A DNA stretch of 64,000 nt, taken from assembly GCA_045105075.1 (NCBI GenBank), contig JBGCDD010000002.1, forward strand, positions 1 to 64,000, in the 5' to 3' direction. This document shows positions 8,447-17,383 of the stretch, one piece after another; the first letter of the stretch is position 1; each line of letters begins with the position of its first letter. Origin of the DNA: JBGCDD01 sp045105075. Its GTDB lineage: Bacteria > Pseudomonadota > Alphaproteobacteria > Rhodobacterales > Rhodobacteraceae. Made by a program: the position numbers and the translations under genes. The notes under the pieces were generated by a model. The model was not told where the DNA came from. It did no database searches and saw only the letters and a program-made list of their open reading frames with translations.

Positions 8447-9040
8447 ATGAGGCCGATGAGCAGAACAATATGTGTGATGATCGCGGCGCTGATTCTGGCG
8501 TCTTGCGGTGGTGGCTACAACGCGCCTCCACGAAATCTGGACAATGCGTGCAGCATTGCCAAGGAACGACCGCAATACGTGCGCGCCTTCAAAGCGACGC
8601 AGCGCAAGTGGGGCGTGCCAGCTGCGGTGCAGATGGCCACGATCTATCAGGAAAGCAAGTTTCGCGCCGACGCGCGCACGCCGTTTCGTTATGTGCTGGG
8701 CGTGATTCCCATGGGCCGGCAAAGCAGCGCCTTTGGCTATTCGCAGGCGCTGGACGGCACCTGGGATGAATACCGTGACAAGACCGGGCAACGCCGCGCC
8801 AAGCGCGACAACATCCGTGACGCCGCCGATTTTATGGGGTGGTACATGAACGAAAGCAAAAAGCGTAACGGGATCGCGTTGAGTGATGCGCGCAACCAAT
8901 ATTTGGCCTATCACGAAGGACAAACCGGATTTGCCCGCGGCACTTATCGGCGCAAAAGCTGGTTGATGCGGGTGTCACGCGAGGTTGAAGCCCGCGCTAT
9001 CCTGTACCAAACCCAACTCGCCAGCTGCCGCGCCTTTTAG
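8447..9040 (+). CDS. Lipoprotein with lytic-transglycosylase (SLT-like) domain
   Basis: A 197-residue putative outer-membrane lipoprotein. The signal peptide ends in the lipobox ALILASCGGG, so the cysteine would be lipidated. The mature part resembles the lysozyme-like SLT fold: VPAAVQMATIYQESKF carries the candidate catalytic Glu, followed by SAFGYSQALDGTWDEY and YLAYHEGQTGF. Such enzymes cleave the MurNAc-GlcNAc bond of peptidoglycan. A second ATG at 8456, preceded by GAGG, is an equally good start and gives a tidier signal peptide (MSRTICVMIAALILASC). The 3' end overlaps the lolA stop by four bases in the convergent orientation. Confidence 0.7.
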   Translation: MRPMSRTICVMIAALILASCGGGYNAPPRNLDNACSIAKERPQYVRAFKATQRKWGVPAAVQMATIYQESKFRADARTPFRYVLGVIPMGRQSSAFGYSQALDGTWDEYRDKTGQRRAKRDNIRDAADFMGWYMNESKKRNGIALSDARNQYLAYHEGQTGFARGTYRRKSWLMRVSREVEARAILYQTQLASCRAF

Positions 9041-9633
9041 CGGTCGCTGGCCTTGCCGTCCTGCTGGGTGACAAACAGCGTATCCGCCAGGGACACGCCG
9101 GGTTCCAGCGCGCCCAGAACGACCGATGTTTTGCTGCCCTGCCCGTCATAGATCACCCATTTGCGCAACTGCACCGGCGCGTCGGTAAAGATAAGCTCGA
9201 TCCGACCCGCCTCTGGGTTTTCAGGGTCCTGTGCGGTCACAATCGTCGCGGTGCCGTCAAAATCATGGCCGACCACCATGTTGGCGCGCCCCAAATTGAC
9301 ATTGCGCGCCAGAATGATCGACAGCGGCGTGCGTTTCAGCGGATAGGTTTCGGGCGGTTGATTTGACTTGGGATCATGGATCACCACCGTTCCGCCACCG
9401 GCCACAACCAAAGCAGACTCGGGCGGCGCATATTCAAACCGCATCCGTCCGGGGCGTTTCAAAAGCAACTGCCCGGTCGACAGCGATCCGTCATCGTTGA
9501 TCTGCGTGAACGGGCTTTGCGCTGATTTCAGCCCGTTGAGATATTTTGAAAGCGCTGTCAGCGACAATTTGTCTGCCGCCAGCGCGGGCCCGGCAAGAAC
9601 CGTCAGGGCCATTACAAGAAGATACCGTTTCAT
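9037..9633 (-). CDS. lolA: Outer-membrane lipoprotein carrier protein LolA
   Basis: A 198-residue periplasmic chaperone that carries lipoproteins from the LolCDE complex to the outer membrane. A signal peptide (MKRYLLVMALTVLAGPALAADK) is followed by the LolA fold: LKSAQSPFTQINDDGSLSTGQLLLKRPGRMRFEY is typical of the family's first strands. I choose the ATG at 9633, preceded by GAGAG; a GTG three codons earlier is possible. It lies 41 bases downstream of ftsK on the same strand, a pairing common in Rhodobacteraceae, and may be co-transcribed. Confidence 0.9.
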   Translation of the reverse strand: MKRYLLVMALTVLAGPALAADKLSLTALSKYLNGLKSAQSPFTQINDDGSLSTGQLLLKRPGRMRFEYAPPESALVVAGGGTVVIHDPKSNQPPETYPLKRTPLSIILARNVNLGRANMVVGHDFDGTATIVTAQDPENPEAGRIELIFTDAPVQLRKWVIYDGQGSKTSVVLGALEPGVSLADTLFVTQQDGKASDR

Positions 9634-9674
9634 CACTCTCACATAAGCATTCCGCGCGCGATGTGAAGGCGCGC

Positions 9675-12596
9675 CTATTGCTGTTCGGGCACAAGGATCT
9701 CGCGTTTGCCCACATGGTTGGCTGGCGATACCAGCCCCTGGTCTTCCATTTGCTCCACCAGACGCGCGGCTTTGTTATAGCCGATTGCCAATTTACGCTG
9801 AATGTAACTGGTCGAGCACTTGCGATCCTTGGTCACAATCGCCACCGCCGTGTCATAAAGCGCATCTTCGCCATCGGTGTTGCCACCAAGGCCAAGCACC
9901 TGATCAATATCGTTTTCGCGGTCTTCGGCAGGACCATCCAGCACGGTGGTAACGTACGCGGGCGGGCCAAAGCCTTTCAAGTGGTTGACCACTTCTTCGA
10001 CTTCTTCATCCGACACAAACGGGCCATGACAGCGCAGGATTTTCGACCCCCCCGCCATGTAAAGCATGTCACCCATACCCAGCAATTGCTCGGCGCCCAT
10101 TTCACCCAAAATCGTGCGGCTGTCGATTTTCGAAGTCACCTGGAATGAGATCCGAGTGGGGAAGTTGGCCTTGATCGTGCCGGTGATCACATCCACCGAC
10201 GGGCGCTGTGTCGCCATGATCAGGTGGATGCCCGACGCTCGCGCCATTTGCGCAAGTCGTTGAATACAAGCTTCGATTTCCTTGCCAGCCACCATCATCA
10301 GGTCGGCCATCTCATCCACGATCACCACGATAAAGGGCATCGCCTCGGGCGCGAACTCTTCTGTCTCAAACACCGGTTCGCCGGTCTCATCATCAAATCC
10401 GGTCTGCACCGTGCGGCTGAACATCTCGTTTTTGGCCTGCGCTTCGCGGACACGGCTGTTGTACCCTTCGATGTTGCGCACGCCCATTTTGGACATCTTG
10501 CGATAGCGATCTTCCATCTCGCCCACGGTCCATTTCAACGCGACCACGGCCTTTTTCGGATCGGTCACAACCGGCGAAAGCAGATGCGGGATGCCATCGT
10601 AAACCGACAGTTCCAGCATTTTGGGATCAATCATGATCAGGCGGCACTCATCCGGCGTCAGCTTGTAAAGCAGGCTGAGGATCATCGTGTTGATCGCCAC
10701 CGATTTACCCGAGCCGGTGGTGCCCGCAATCAAAAGGTGGGGCATTTTGGCCAGATTGGCCACGATCGGATCACCGCCAATGTCCTTGCCCAAAGCCAGC
10801 GGCAAGCGCATGTTGCTGTCGCCAAAGTCACGTGCGGCCAACACCTCGCGTAGCACACACATCTCACGGTTTTCATTGGGCAATTCAATGCCGATGACCG
10901 ACCGACCCGGAACCGTGGACACACGCGCCGACAAAGCTGCCATCGAGCGTGCGATGTCGTCGGCCAAACCGATCACGCGGCTGGCTTTCAAACCCGGCGC
11001 AGGCTCCAGTTCATACATGGTGACCACCGGGCCGGGACGAACCGAGACGATTTCGCCCTTCACGCCATAGTCATCCAGCACGCTTTCCAACATCCGCGCA
11101 TTTTCTTCCAACGCTTCGTCAGACAAATGATGCCGCTGGATCGAATCCGGTGACGCCAGCAGGTTCAGCGGCGGCAGTTCGAATTCAGTGCCAGCCTCCT
11201 CAAAGGCCAGCGCAGGCTGCGCTTCGGCCTGAGCACGCCGCGATTGCGCCGGCGCTTTGCGTATCGGATGTTGCACAACTTTGCGTGGCTCGGGCACTGG
11301 AATGGCCGCAGGAACGGCAACCGGCGTGGGCATCGCAGTGGCTTCAACCGGCACAGGTTGGGCCTCGGGGGGCGTGGCAACAGGTGCGGCGATTGGTTCT
11401 GCGACCGGTTGGACGATCTCTTCATACATCACATCGGGCGCAACGGCCGGCCCCAGAACCGGGGCCGCACCCCGTGTCAACGGCGGTTCGGGTGGCAAAT
11501 CAACACTGCCACCGGTGTTCAACAACAGCGGATCAGGCCGACGCCCACGCCCTTTGGTCAGCGGACGCGTGGGATCGGGTTCCGGCTCTGGCTCGACACC
11601 GCTGCGCGAGCGGATGACATCGGCAATCTTGGCACGGATGCGATCATCGCCCGGCATCTCGTCAAATTCCGCACTGTCCAACGGCTCGGGTTCGACCAAT
11701 TCAGGTTCCGGCATCGCATCGGGGCGACGGATCAGCGACGGCATACGCGACAGGAAACTGCCCTTTTCAGCCGGTTCAGCATTGGCAAATTCAATCGGAT
11801 CAAACCCTGTCGGCAAAACGGCGGCTTGGGCGGCATAGGCCGCCTCTTCGGCCTTACGGGCTTCGTCTTGGGCCCGAAGCGCCGCCAGTTTTTGTGCGGC
11901 GCGCTTTGCGGCGTTGTTGCGATATCCCGTCACAGCCGAGGACGCACCCCGTCCCAAAAGGCTGAGGATAAAGCTATAGATCATGATCAGACCGATCAGC
12001 GAAAAGCCCAGCCCGCGCCCGATTTCACGTCGGGTAAAGCCCAGCACAAACGCGCCCAGCCCGACCATCGCCAGCGCCATGAGCAGCGACATCAGCTTGA
12101 CCGCCAGATGCGAGCCCAGCGGCACAAGTGTCAGAACCGCGCCCATCACCGTGTCACCAAACAGCCCGCCCAGCCCGAAACTGTGCGTGGCACGCCAGTC
12201 GGCATCGGGGATCAGGGTTGCGGCGTAAACCGAGGCAAAAGCAATCGCGATGGGCGCAAAAATCAGCCGCGGCACCGCGCGGTCTTCGCCCAGATGAAAG
12301 GCAAACCGCACGCCCCACACGATGGCGATCAGCGCCAAACCCCATGCGCCCCAGCCCACAATCATGAACAATGGCGCCGCCAGTGACGCCCCCAAAGGCC
12401 CCATCCAGTTTTGCACAGGCGCGTCCGTGGACACCATCCAGTTGGGATCATCCGGCGTATAAGAGCCGATCATCGCCGCCGCCGCCGCGCCGAGGCAGAT
12501 CAGCAAAATCCCGATCAGCTCCTTGCCGCGCCGCTCGATTGCGGCCTGCATATTGCTGTCCAGCAATGGATCGCGACTGCGTGTGTTGTATGCCAT
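9675..12596 (-). CDS. ftsK: DNA translocase FtsK
   Basis: A 973-residue divisome DNA pump that clears and aligns chromosome termini at septation. About four membrane segments lie within residues 25-215 (e.g. ELIGILLICLGAAAAAMIGS). A Pro/Glu/Val-rich linker spans about 260-475. The motor follows, with Walker A IAGTTGSGKS at about 623-632 and Walker B VIVDEMADLMM further on. The C-terminal gamma winged helix (KCSTSYIQRKLAIGYNKAARL) reads KOPS-type polarity sequences. The start at 12596 gives the conserved AYNTRSRDPLLDS N-terminus; the open frame runs 128 codons further upstream but only as antisense to the aminotransferase. Downstream is lolA; upstream, 13 bases away, is the dapC-like gene. Confidence 0.95.
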   Translation of the reverse strand: MAYNTRSRDPLLDSNMQAAIERRGKELIGILLICLGAAAAAMIGSYTPDDPNWMVSTDAPVQNWMGPLGASLAAPLFMIVGWGAWGLALIAIVWGVRFAFHLGEDRAVPRLIFAPIAIAFASVYAATLIPDADWRATHSFGLGGLFGDTVMGAVLTLVPLGSHLAVKLMSLLMALAMVGLGAFVLGFTRREIGRGLGFSLIGLIMIYSFILSLLGRGASSAVTGYRNNAAKRAAQKLAALRAQDEARKAEEAAYAAQAAVLPTGFDPIEFANAEPAEKGSFLSRMPSLIRRPDAMPEPELVEPEPLDSAEFDEMPGDDRIRAKIADVIRSRSGVEPEPEPDPTRPLTKGRGRRPDPLLLNTGGSVDLPPEPPLTRGAAPVLGPAVAPDVMYEEIVQPVAEPIAAPVATPPEAQPVPVEATAMPTPVAVPAAIPVPEPRKVVQHPIRKAPAQSRRAQAEAQPALAFEEAGTEFELPPLNLLASPDSIQRHHLSDEALEENARMLESVLDDYGVKGEIVSVRPGPVVTMYELEPAPGLKASRVIGLADDIARSMAALSARVSTVPGRSVIGIELPNENREMCVLREVLAARDFGDSNMRLPLALGKDIGGDPIVANLAKMPHLLIAGTTGSGKSVAINTMILSLLYKLTPDECRLIMIDPKMLELSVYDGIPHLLSPVVTDPKKAVVALKWTVGEMEDRYRKMSKMGVRNIEGYNSRVREAQAKNEMFSRTVQTGFDDETGEPVFETEEFAPEAMPFIVVIVDEMADLMMVAGKEIEACIQRLAQMARASGIHLIMATQRPSVDVITGTIKANFPTRISFQVTSKIDSRTILGEMGAEQLLGMGDMLYMAGGSKILRCHGPFVSDEEVEEVVNHLKGFGPPAYVTTVLDGPAEDRENDIDQVLGLGGNTDGEDALYDTAVAIVTKDRKCSTSYIQRKLAIGYNKAARLVEQMEDQGLVSPANHVGKREILVPEQQ

Positions 12597-12609
12597 GCCT
12601 ACCCTCGTC

Positions 12610-13794
12610 CTACGTGTACAAACAATCGCGGAGTTTTTCCAAACCGCGTTGCATGTCATCTTTTGAGGCCACCATGGCAGCCCGAATGTATCCTTGACCG
12701 GGGTTTTGCCCCGGATCGCCTTGCGCCAGATAGGCGCCCGGAAGAACTTTGACGCCCGTTTGTGTCCAGAGTTTGACCGTCGCGGCCTCGCCATCGTCCA
12801 CCGGCAACCACAGGAAAAACCCCGCTTCGGGGCCTGCATAGCCCTGAATTCCGCCCAGAACCTCGTCGGCAACCGCATATTTTTCGCGGTAAAGCGCGCG
12901 GTTTTCTTCCACGTGGGTCTCGTCTGCCCAAACCGCGGCTGCGGCGGCCTGCAACGGGGCCGGCAACGGCGCGCCGGCATAAGAACGCAGCTGTTTCAGC
13001 GCCGTGATCGTGCGCGGCCCACCCGCCGCAAAACCCGACCGCAAACCCGGCAAGTTCGAGCGTTTGGACAGCGAATGGAACGCCAAAACCCGTTCGGGAT
13101 CGGCGCCCACCTCTTTGGCCACCTGCAAGGCTCCGGTTGGCGGGGTGTCGCGGTAAATCTCGCTGTAACACTCGTCGGCAAAAATACGGAAATCATAGTG
13201 CTCGGCCAAAGCAATCAGCTCGGCCCAATAATCACGGTTGGCCACTGCGCCCTGCGGGTTCGCAGGCGAACAGATATAGGCGATGGTGGTGCGGTTCAGC
13301 ACGTCCTCGGGCAAGGCGGCATAGTCGGGCAGATGATTGCTGGCCGCCGACGCAGGCACAAAAACCGGCTCGGCGCCCACCGACAGTGCTGCCACCATGT
13401 AAACTTGATAAAAAGGGTTGGGTGACAGGATCACCGGTTTTTGGCCATTCTTGGTCTCGGGGCACAGCGCCATCGCAGAGTTGTAAAGCCCTTCGCGCGT
13501 GCCATTCAGCGCAAGTACGTGTTGCTCTGGGTCTAGCGCCACACCGTAACGCAGCGCGATCCAATCGGTGATGGCCCCGCGCAACGCCGGCGTGCCTTCG
13601 TTTTGCGGGTAGGAATTGAAACCGGCGGTGTTTTCCACAATCACATCTGTCACCCACTGGGGAAACGCGTGTTTGGGTTCGCCGATTGTCATCTGAATGA
13701 CGTCGCCACCCGGTTCAATCACGTCCAACAACGCGCGCAGACGCGGGAACGCATAGGCCGGAAGGTTCGAAAACCGCTCGGGAAAAATCATCAC
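12610..13794 (-). CDS. DapC-like class I/II aminotransferase
   Basis: A 394-residue PLP enzyme of fold type I. The PLP-binding lysine is in FHSLSKRSNLPGLRSGF, a form characteristic of the DapC-type N-succinyldiaminopimelate aminotransferases. Other supporting motifs are NGTREGLYN, SPNPFYQVY, ICSPANPQGAV and FADECYSEIYR. The N-terminus YAFPRLRALLD also matches this subfamily. The reaction would be the PLP-dependent transamination step of lysine/diaminopimelate synthesis. A general aromatic or alanine aminotransferase cannot be excluded. The gene precedes ftsK by 13 bases and is probably in one transcript with it. A second ATG directly follows the first. Confidence 0.75.
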   Translation of the reverse strand: MMIFPERFSNLPAYAFPRLRALLDVIEPGGDVIQMTIGEPKHAFPQWVTDVIVENTAGFNSYPQNEGTPALRGAITDWIALRYGVALDPEQHVLALNGTREGLYNSAMALCPETKNGQKPVILSPNPFYQVYMVAALSVGAEPVFVPASAASNHLPDYAALPEDVLNRTTIAYICSPANPQGAVANRDYWAELIALAEHYDFRIFADECYSEIYRDTPPTGALQVAKEVGADPERVLAFHSLSKRSNLPGLRSGFAAGGPRTITALKQLRSYAGAPLPAPLQAAAAAVWADETHVEENRALYREKYAVADEVLGGIQGYAGPEAGFFLWLPVDDGEAATVKLWTQTGVKVLPGAYLAQGDPGQNPGQGYIRAAMVASKDDMQRGLEKLRDCLYT

Positions 13795-13898
13795 TGCTGC
13801 CTCGTGCCGGGATCATGAACGCCCCGTTTGCGCACAAGCTACAGATGCGCCCCGCGCCCGTCCAGCCGCGCCAACGCTTCGATGCGCATTTGTGGTTT

Positions 13899-15227
13899 TT
13901 AGGCCAACACTTTTTCCGCGGCCGCGCCAATCCGCAACAAGGCTTCCTCACAATCGGGCGGCGCCATCATCATCAGCCCGCAACTGGGCGTGCCGGTCGG
14001 CAACGTCAGCGCGCAAAGTCCCATCAGATTGCCAATGCGCGTGTTGCGCAGCGCCAACAGGTTTTCAGTGACATAATAGTCCTCATCCTGGGTCAAACGC
14101 GCAAGATTGGGCGGCAAGATCGGCGCCGTCGGACAAATCACCGCGTCATACCCTGCTGTGGCCTGATCATAGGCCCCGCGCGCGGTTTCCAACGCGGCCC
14201 AGGCCGCCACATAATCCGAGCCTTTGAACCCGGCGCCAATGCGGAACCGCTTGAGGATTTCGGGGAACATCAGGTCTGGATTGGCCTCAATCACCTCGTG
14301 CCACAGACCATAAGCCTCGGCCGTGAACAGCACGCCCGCCATGGTCATCACCTCGGTCAATTCGGGCACTTTGATCGACGACACAATGGCACCGGCACCT
14401 TCCAAGGCCTCAACAGCGGTTTGGAACGCCTGTTCCGGTGGCGCGCGCAAATCATCCATTGCGACAGTTTGCAGCACCGCGAAACGACGACCCACCAAAC
14501 TGGCACCGCGCAGATCAGGGCCACCTCCGCCCTCAAGCGCGCCCAACATCAGCGCGGCGTCTTCGACACTGCGCGCCAATGGACCGATGGTGTCAAACTT
14601 CAAACACAGGGGCACAACGCCCTCCAGACTGATGCGCCCGGCCGTGGTCTTGAGGCCCACCAGATCATTCCACGCCGCAGGCACGCGCACCGACCCACCG
14701 GTATCCGAGCCAATTCCGCATGCCGCCAAATCAAAAGCCACCGATGCCGCCGCCCCCGAGGACGACCCGCCCGAAACCGCCGCCGCATCATTGATGCAAG
14801 GCGGCGTGGCAGTCACCGGGTTCATGCCAAGGCCGGAAAAGGCCAGTTCGCTCATGTGAGTTTTGCCCAGACATACTGTGCCCATACCCGTCGATTGGCG
14901 CAAACACAGCGCATCCATGTCCGGCACCCGATCTTTCAGCAGGGCCGAGCCTGCTTCGGTTGCGGTGCCCGCCGTATCAAACAAGTCTTTCCAACTGATC
15001 GGCACCCCGTCCAGCAAAGACAACCGCCGCCCGGCCCGCGCACGCGCACGCGCCGCTTCGGCTTCGGCCAAGGCGCGCGCATGGGTCACACGGGCATAGA
15101 TCCGCTGTTGGTCCGGGTGGGCGTCAATGGCATCCAGATAGGTTTGCGTCAGCTCAACCGGGTCAATATCGCCCGCGGCGATCCCACGACCCAGATCCGC
15201 CGCCGTGCTTTTAAGCCATTCCTGCAT
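13899..15227 (-). CDS. Amidase (amidase signature family)
   Basis: A 442-residue amidase-signature enzyme. The Ser-cisSer-Lys triad is visible: the Lys in GVPISWKDLFDT, the cis-Ser in VSGGSSSGAAASV, and the nucleophile Ser in GSDTGGSVRVPAA. The substrate cannot be named; it is not obviously GatA because no gatB/gatC is adjacent and the length is slightly short. The ATG at 15227 has GAGG seven bases upstream and yields MQEWLKSTAADLG; the open frame extends 66 codons further but that part is antisense to the ubiH leader. It is divergent from the ubiH-like gene, with 85 bases between the starts, and is followed by the aminotransferase. Confidence 0.85.
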   Translation of the reverse strand: MQEWLKSTAADLGRGIAAGDIDPVELTQTYLDAIDAHPDQQRIYARVTHARALAEAEAARARARAGRRLSLLDGVPISWKDLFDTAGTATEAGSALLKDRVPDMDALCLRQSTGMGTVCLGKTHMSELAFSGLGMNPVTATPPCINDAAAVSGGSSSGAAASVAFDLAACGIGSDTGGSVRVPAAWNDLVGLKTTAGRISLEGVVPLCLKFDTIGPLARSVEDAALMLGALEGGGGPDLRGASLVGRRFAVLQTVAMDDLRAPPEQAFQTAVEALEGAGAIVSSIKVPELTEVMTMAGVLFTAEAYGLWHEVIEANPDLMFPEILKRFRIGAGFKGSDYVAAWAALETARGAYDQATAGYDAVICPTAPILPPNLARLTQDEDYYVTENLLALRNTRIGNLMGLCALTLPTGTPSCGLMMMAPPDCEEALLRIGAAAEKVLA

Positions 15228-15312
15228 CTTACCCTCGCTTTGCGTTGTTAACAAAAGGGTAGCGACAGCACCGCGCATGGACAATCCCGAACCCACACTC
15301 ATATTGCAGGGC

Positions 15313-16539
15313 ATGGAGATTGACAGCGATATCGTAATTGTTGGTGGCGGGCTGAACGGCTCGGTGCTGGCATTGGCTTTGGCCCAAAACGGACACAGCG
15401 TCAGCGTGATTGACGCACTTGGCACCCAGATTCGCGCTGATGCGGCGTTTGACGGGCGATCCTACGCGATTGCGCTGTCCTCGCAGCGTCTGCTCAGCGC
15501 AGTTGGGCTTTGGGACGCGTTGGAAGATCAGGCGCAACCGATGCTCGACATCAAGGTCACCGACGGGCGCGCCGGACAAGGGCCTGCGCCGTTCTGGATG
15601 CATTTTGATCACAACGAACTCGAAGAAGGCCCGATGGGCTATATGATCGAAGATCGCCATCTGCGCCGTGCGTTGCTTGCAGCGATGGAAGGCACCAGCG
15701 GTATTTCGCTGATTTCGGGCGTCCGTGTCACAGCCCAGCACATTCACCCCGCCAGCATCACGGTTGATTTGGACAACGGCACCCAGATCAATGGCCGTGT
15801 GCTTGTGGGAGCAGACGGGCGGGCATCGGGCACGGCCCAACGGGCGGGCATCAAACGCACCGAATGGTCTTATGATCAGGTGGCATTGGTTTGCGCGGTC
15901 GAGCATGCGTTGCCTCACAACGGTGTGGCGCATCAGTTTTTCATGCCCGGCGGACCTTTGGCGATTTTGCCGCTGACGCAGAACCGATCCTCGATTGTCT
16001 GGAGCGAACAGGCCGATATTGCCAAGCGCGTCTGCGCCCTGGACGATGACGGTTTTCTGGCCGCCCTGCGCCCGCGTTTTGGCGATTTCCTCGGGCCGAT
16101 CACGCTGGCTGGCAAACGGTTCAGCTATCCGCTGGGGTTAAGCCTGGCAAATGCGCTTGTTGCAGATCGCGTGATTCTGATTGGCGATGCCGCGCACGGT
16201 GTGCACCCGATTGCGGGTCAGGGCCTGAACGCCGGATTGCGCGATGTCGCAGCCCTGGCCGAAACGCTGACATTGGCCGCGCGCCACGGCGAAGAATTGG
16301 GCTCGCCGCTTGTGCTTGAGCGCTATCAGCAGTGGCGTCGTTTTGACACCGCCGCGCTGGCGCTGGCGACAGATACATTCAACCGGCTGTTTTCAAATGA
16401 CAATCCACTGCTTCGCTTGGGTCGTAATTTGGGAATGGCCGTGGTTAATGCTACGCCGGCTTTGCGGCGCGGGGCCATGCGCGAGGCCGCTGGATTAACC
16501 GGTGATTTGCCCAAACTGATGCTGGGCAAACCGATTTAG
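15313..16539 (+). CDS. UbiH/UbiF/COQ6-family FAD-dependent hydroxylase
   Basis: A 408-residue class A flavin monooxygenase, probably a ring hydroxylase of ubiquinone biosynthesis. The N-terminal Rossmann motif DIVIVGGGLNGSVLALALA binds FAD. The second FAD motif RVILIGDAAHGVHPIAGQGLNAGLRD (UbiH signature) lies near residues 288-313. I start at the ATG at 15313, with AGG six bases upstream; in-frame ATG and other codons at 15277 and 15205 add unconserved sequence. Which ring position is hydroxylated (C5, C6 or C1) cannot be told from sequence alone. The gene ends in a four-base convergent overlap with the Trm112-like gene. Confidence 0.85.
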   Translation: MEIDSDIVIVGGGLNGSVLALALAQNGHSVSVIDALGTQIRADAAFDGRSYAIALSSQRLLSAVGLWDALEDQAQPMLDIKVTDGRAGQGPAPFWMHFDHNELEEGPMGYMIEDRHLRRALLAAMEGTSGISLISGVRVTAQHIHPASITVDLDNGTQINGRVLVGADGRASGTAQRAGIKRTEWSYDQVALVCAVEHALPHNGVAHQFFMPGGPLAILPLTQNRSSIVWSEQADIAKRVCALDDDGFLAALRPRFGDFLGPITLAGKRFSYPLGLSLANALVADRVILIGDAAHGVHPIAGQGLNAGLRDVAALAETLTLAARHGEELGSPLVLERYQQWRRFDTAALALATDTFNRLFSNDNPLLRLGRNLGMAVVNATPALRRGAMREAAGLTGDLPKLMLGKPI

Positions 16540-16718
16540 TCGAGCTTGCGCGCCTCGTCGACCAGCATGATCGGGATGCCGTTGCGGATCGGAAAAGCCA
16601 GCCCGGCAGAAACCGAAATCAGCTCTTGGGCGGCGGCATCATAATCCAGCCGATTCTGCGTTTGCGGACAGATCAGCGCCTCAAGCATGTGGCGGTCAAA
16701 GCCAGGCTCATCGCTCAT
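16536..16718 (-). CDS. Trm112 family protein
   Basis: A 60-residue Trm112/UPF0434-type protein. The sequence HMLEALICPQTQNRLDYD and LAFPIRNGIPIMLVDEAR is the family pattern. Eukaryotic Trm112 activates several methyltransferases, and bacterial homologues are thought to be similar small partners. Only one cysteine of the usual zinc-ribbon is retained in the first knuckle (CPQT), so metal binding is doubtful. It overlaps the next gene (Lon-N protein) by four bases and so is translationally coupled to it. Confidence 0.85.
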   Translation of the reverse strand: MSDEPGFDRHMLEALICPQTQNRLDYDAAAQELISVSAGLAFPIRNGIPIMLVDEARKLD

Positions 16719-17356
16719 TGCAAAATCTCTTCATTGGCGCCGCCACGCAGCGAAAATTCAATCAAGGTCACCAAGGTTTCACGACGGGTGGACAGCGACG
16801 GTGCCTCAAGCAGCGCCTGCTTTTCTTCGGGATCAAAATCCAGCAACATCGACAGCGAATTGATCAGCAATTCGTCTTCGGCATCTTTCAGCGTTTCCCA
16901 ATCCGTAGACAGTTGGCGCGCCGAAAAATAGCGTTCGAGCAGATCCATGAACACCGATCGGTCAAAATCATTGTCGCGTTCGGTCTTGCCCAAATCCCGC
17001 TCAAAACCGGTCCAGCTGACCTCGCAGCGCCGGTAGGGCGAAAAGCCCTCCACTTCCTTGATCAGCCGGAACCGCGATGCACCCGACAGGGTCACCATGT
17101 AACGCCCGTCTTCGGTTTCGGAAAACTGCGTGATCCGACCGGCACAGCCAATCATATGCAACGCATCGGGGCGGTTGGGCATCGGATTGGGTTGCATCAT
17201 CCCGATCAAACGTTCGGGCGTCTTCAACGCATCTTCAAGCATTTGCAGATAGCGCGGCTCAAACAGATGCAGCGGCAGCCGAGCGCGCGGCAAAAGCAAA
17301 GCGCCCGGCAGAGGAAACACGGAAATCGTGTCGGGTAAATCAGCAGATATTGTCAT
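16715..17356 (-). CDS. Lon N-terminal (substrate-binding) domain protein
   Basis: A 213-residue stand-alone PUA-like domain homologous to the N-terminal substrate-binding region of Lon, without ATPase or protease parts. Signature segments: SVFPLPGALLLPRARLPLHLFEPRY at the N-terminus and LHMIGCAGRITQFSETEDGRYMVTLSGASRFRL in the middle. The function of these single-domain proteins is not established. It lies between the CnoX and Trm112 genes in an arrangement common to Rhodobacteraceae, with 27 bases to cnoX. Confidence 0.9.
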   Translation of the reverse strand: MTISADLPDTISVFPLPGALLLPRARLPLHLFEPRYLQMLEDALKTPERLIGMMQPNPMPNRPDALHMIGCAGRITQFSETEDGRYMVTLSGASRFRLIKEVEGFSPYRRCEVSWTGFERDLGKTERDNDFDRSVFMDLLERYFSARQLSTDWETLKDAEDELLINSLSMLLDFDPEEKQALLEAPSLSTRRETLVTLIEFSLRGGANEEILQ

Positions 17357-17383
17357 GACAAATCACCTAGCCCTTGGCTGCGA

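Noticed and set aside
11244..12386. 380-codon plus-strand frame across ftsK
   Set aside because: Shadow of the ftsK linker and membrane part; low-complexity composition with no fold features.
12597..12980. 128-codon N-terminal extension of FtsK
   Set aside because: It overlaps the aminotransferase gene in another frame, has no FtsK similarity, and the ATG at 12596 yields the conserved N-terminus.
13815..15251. 478-codon plus-strand frame antisense to the amidase
   Set aside because: Rich in Arg, Gln and His, as typical for shadow frames; the amidase signature on the other strand is unambiguous.
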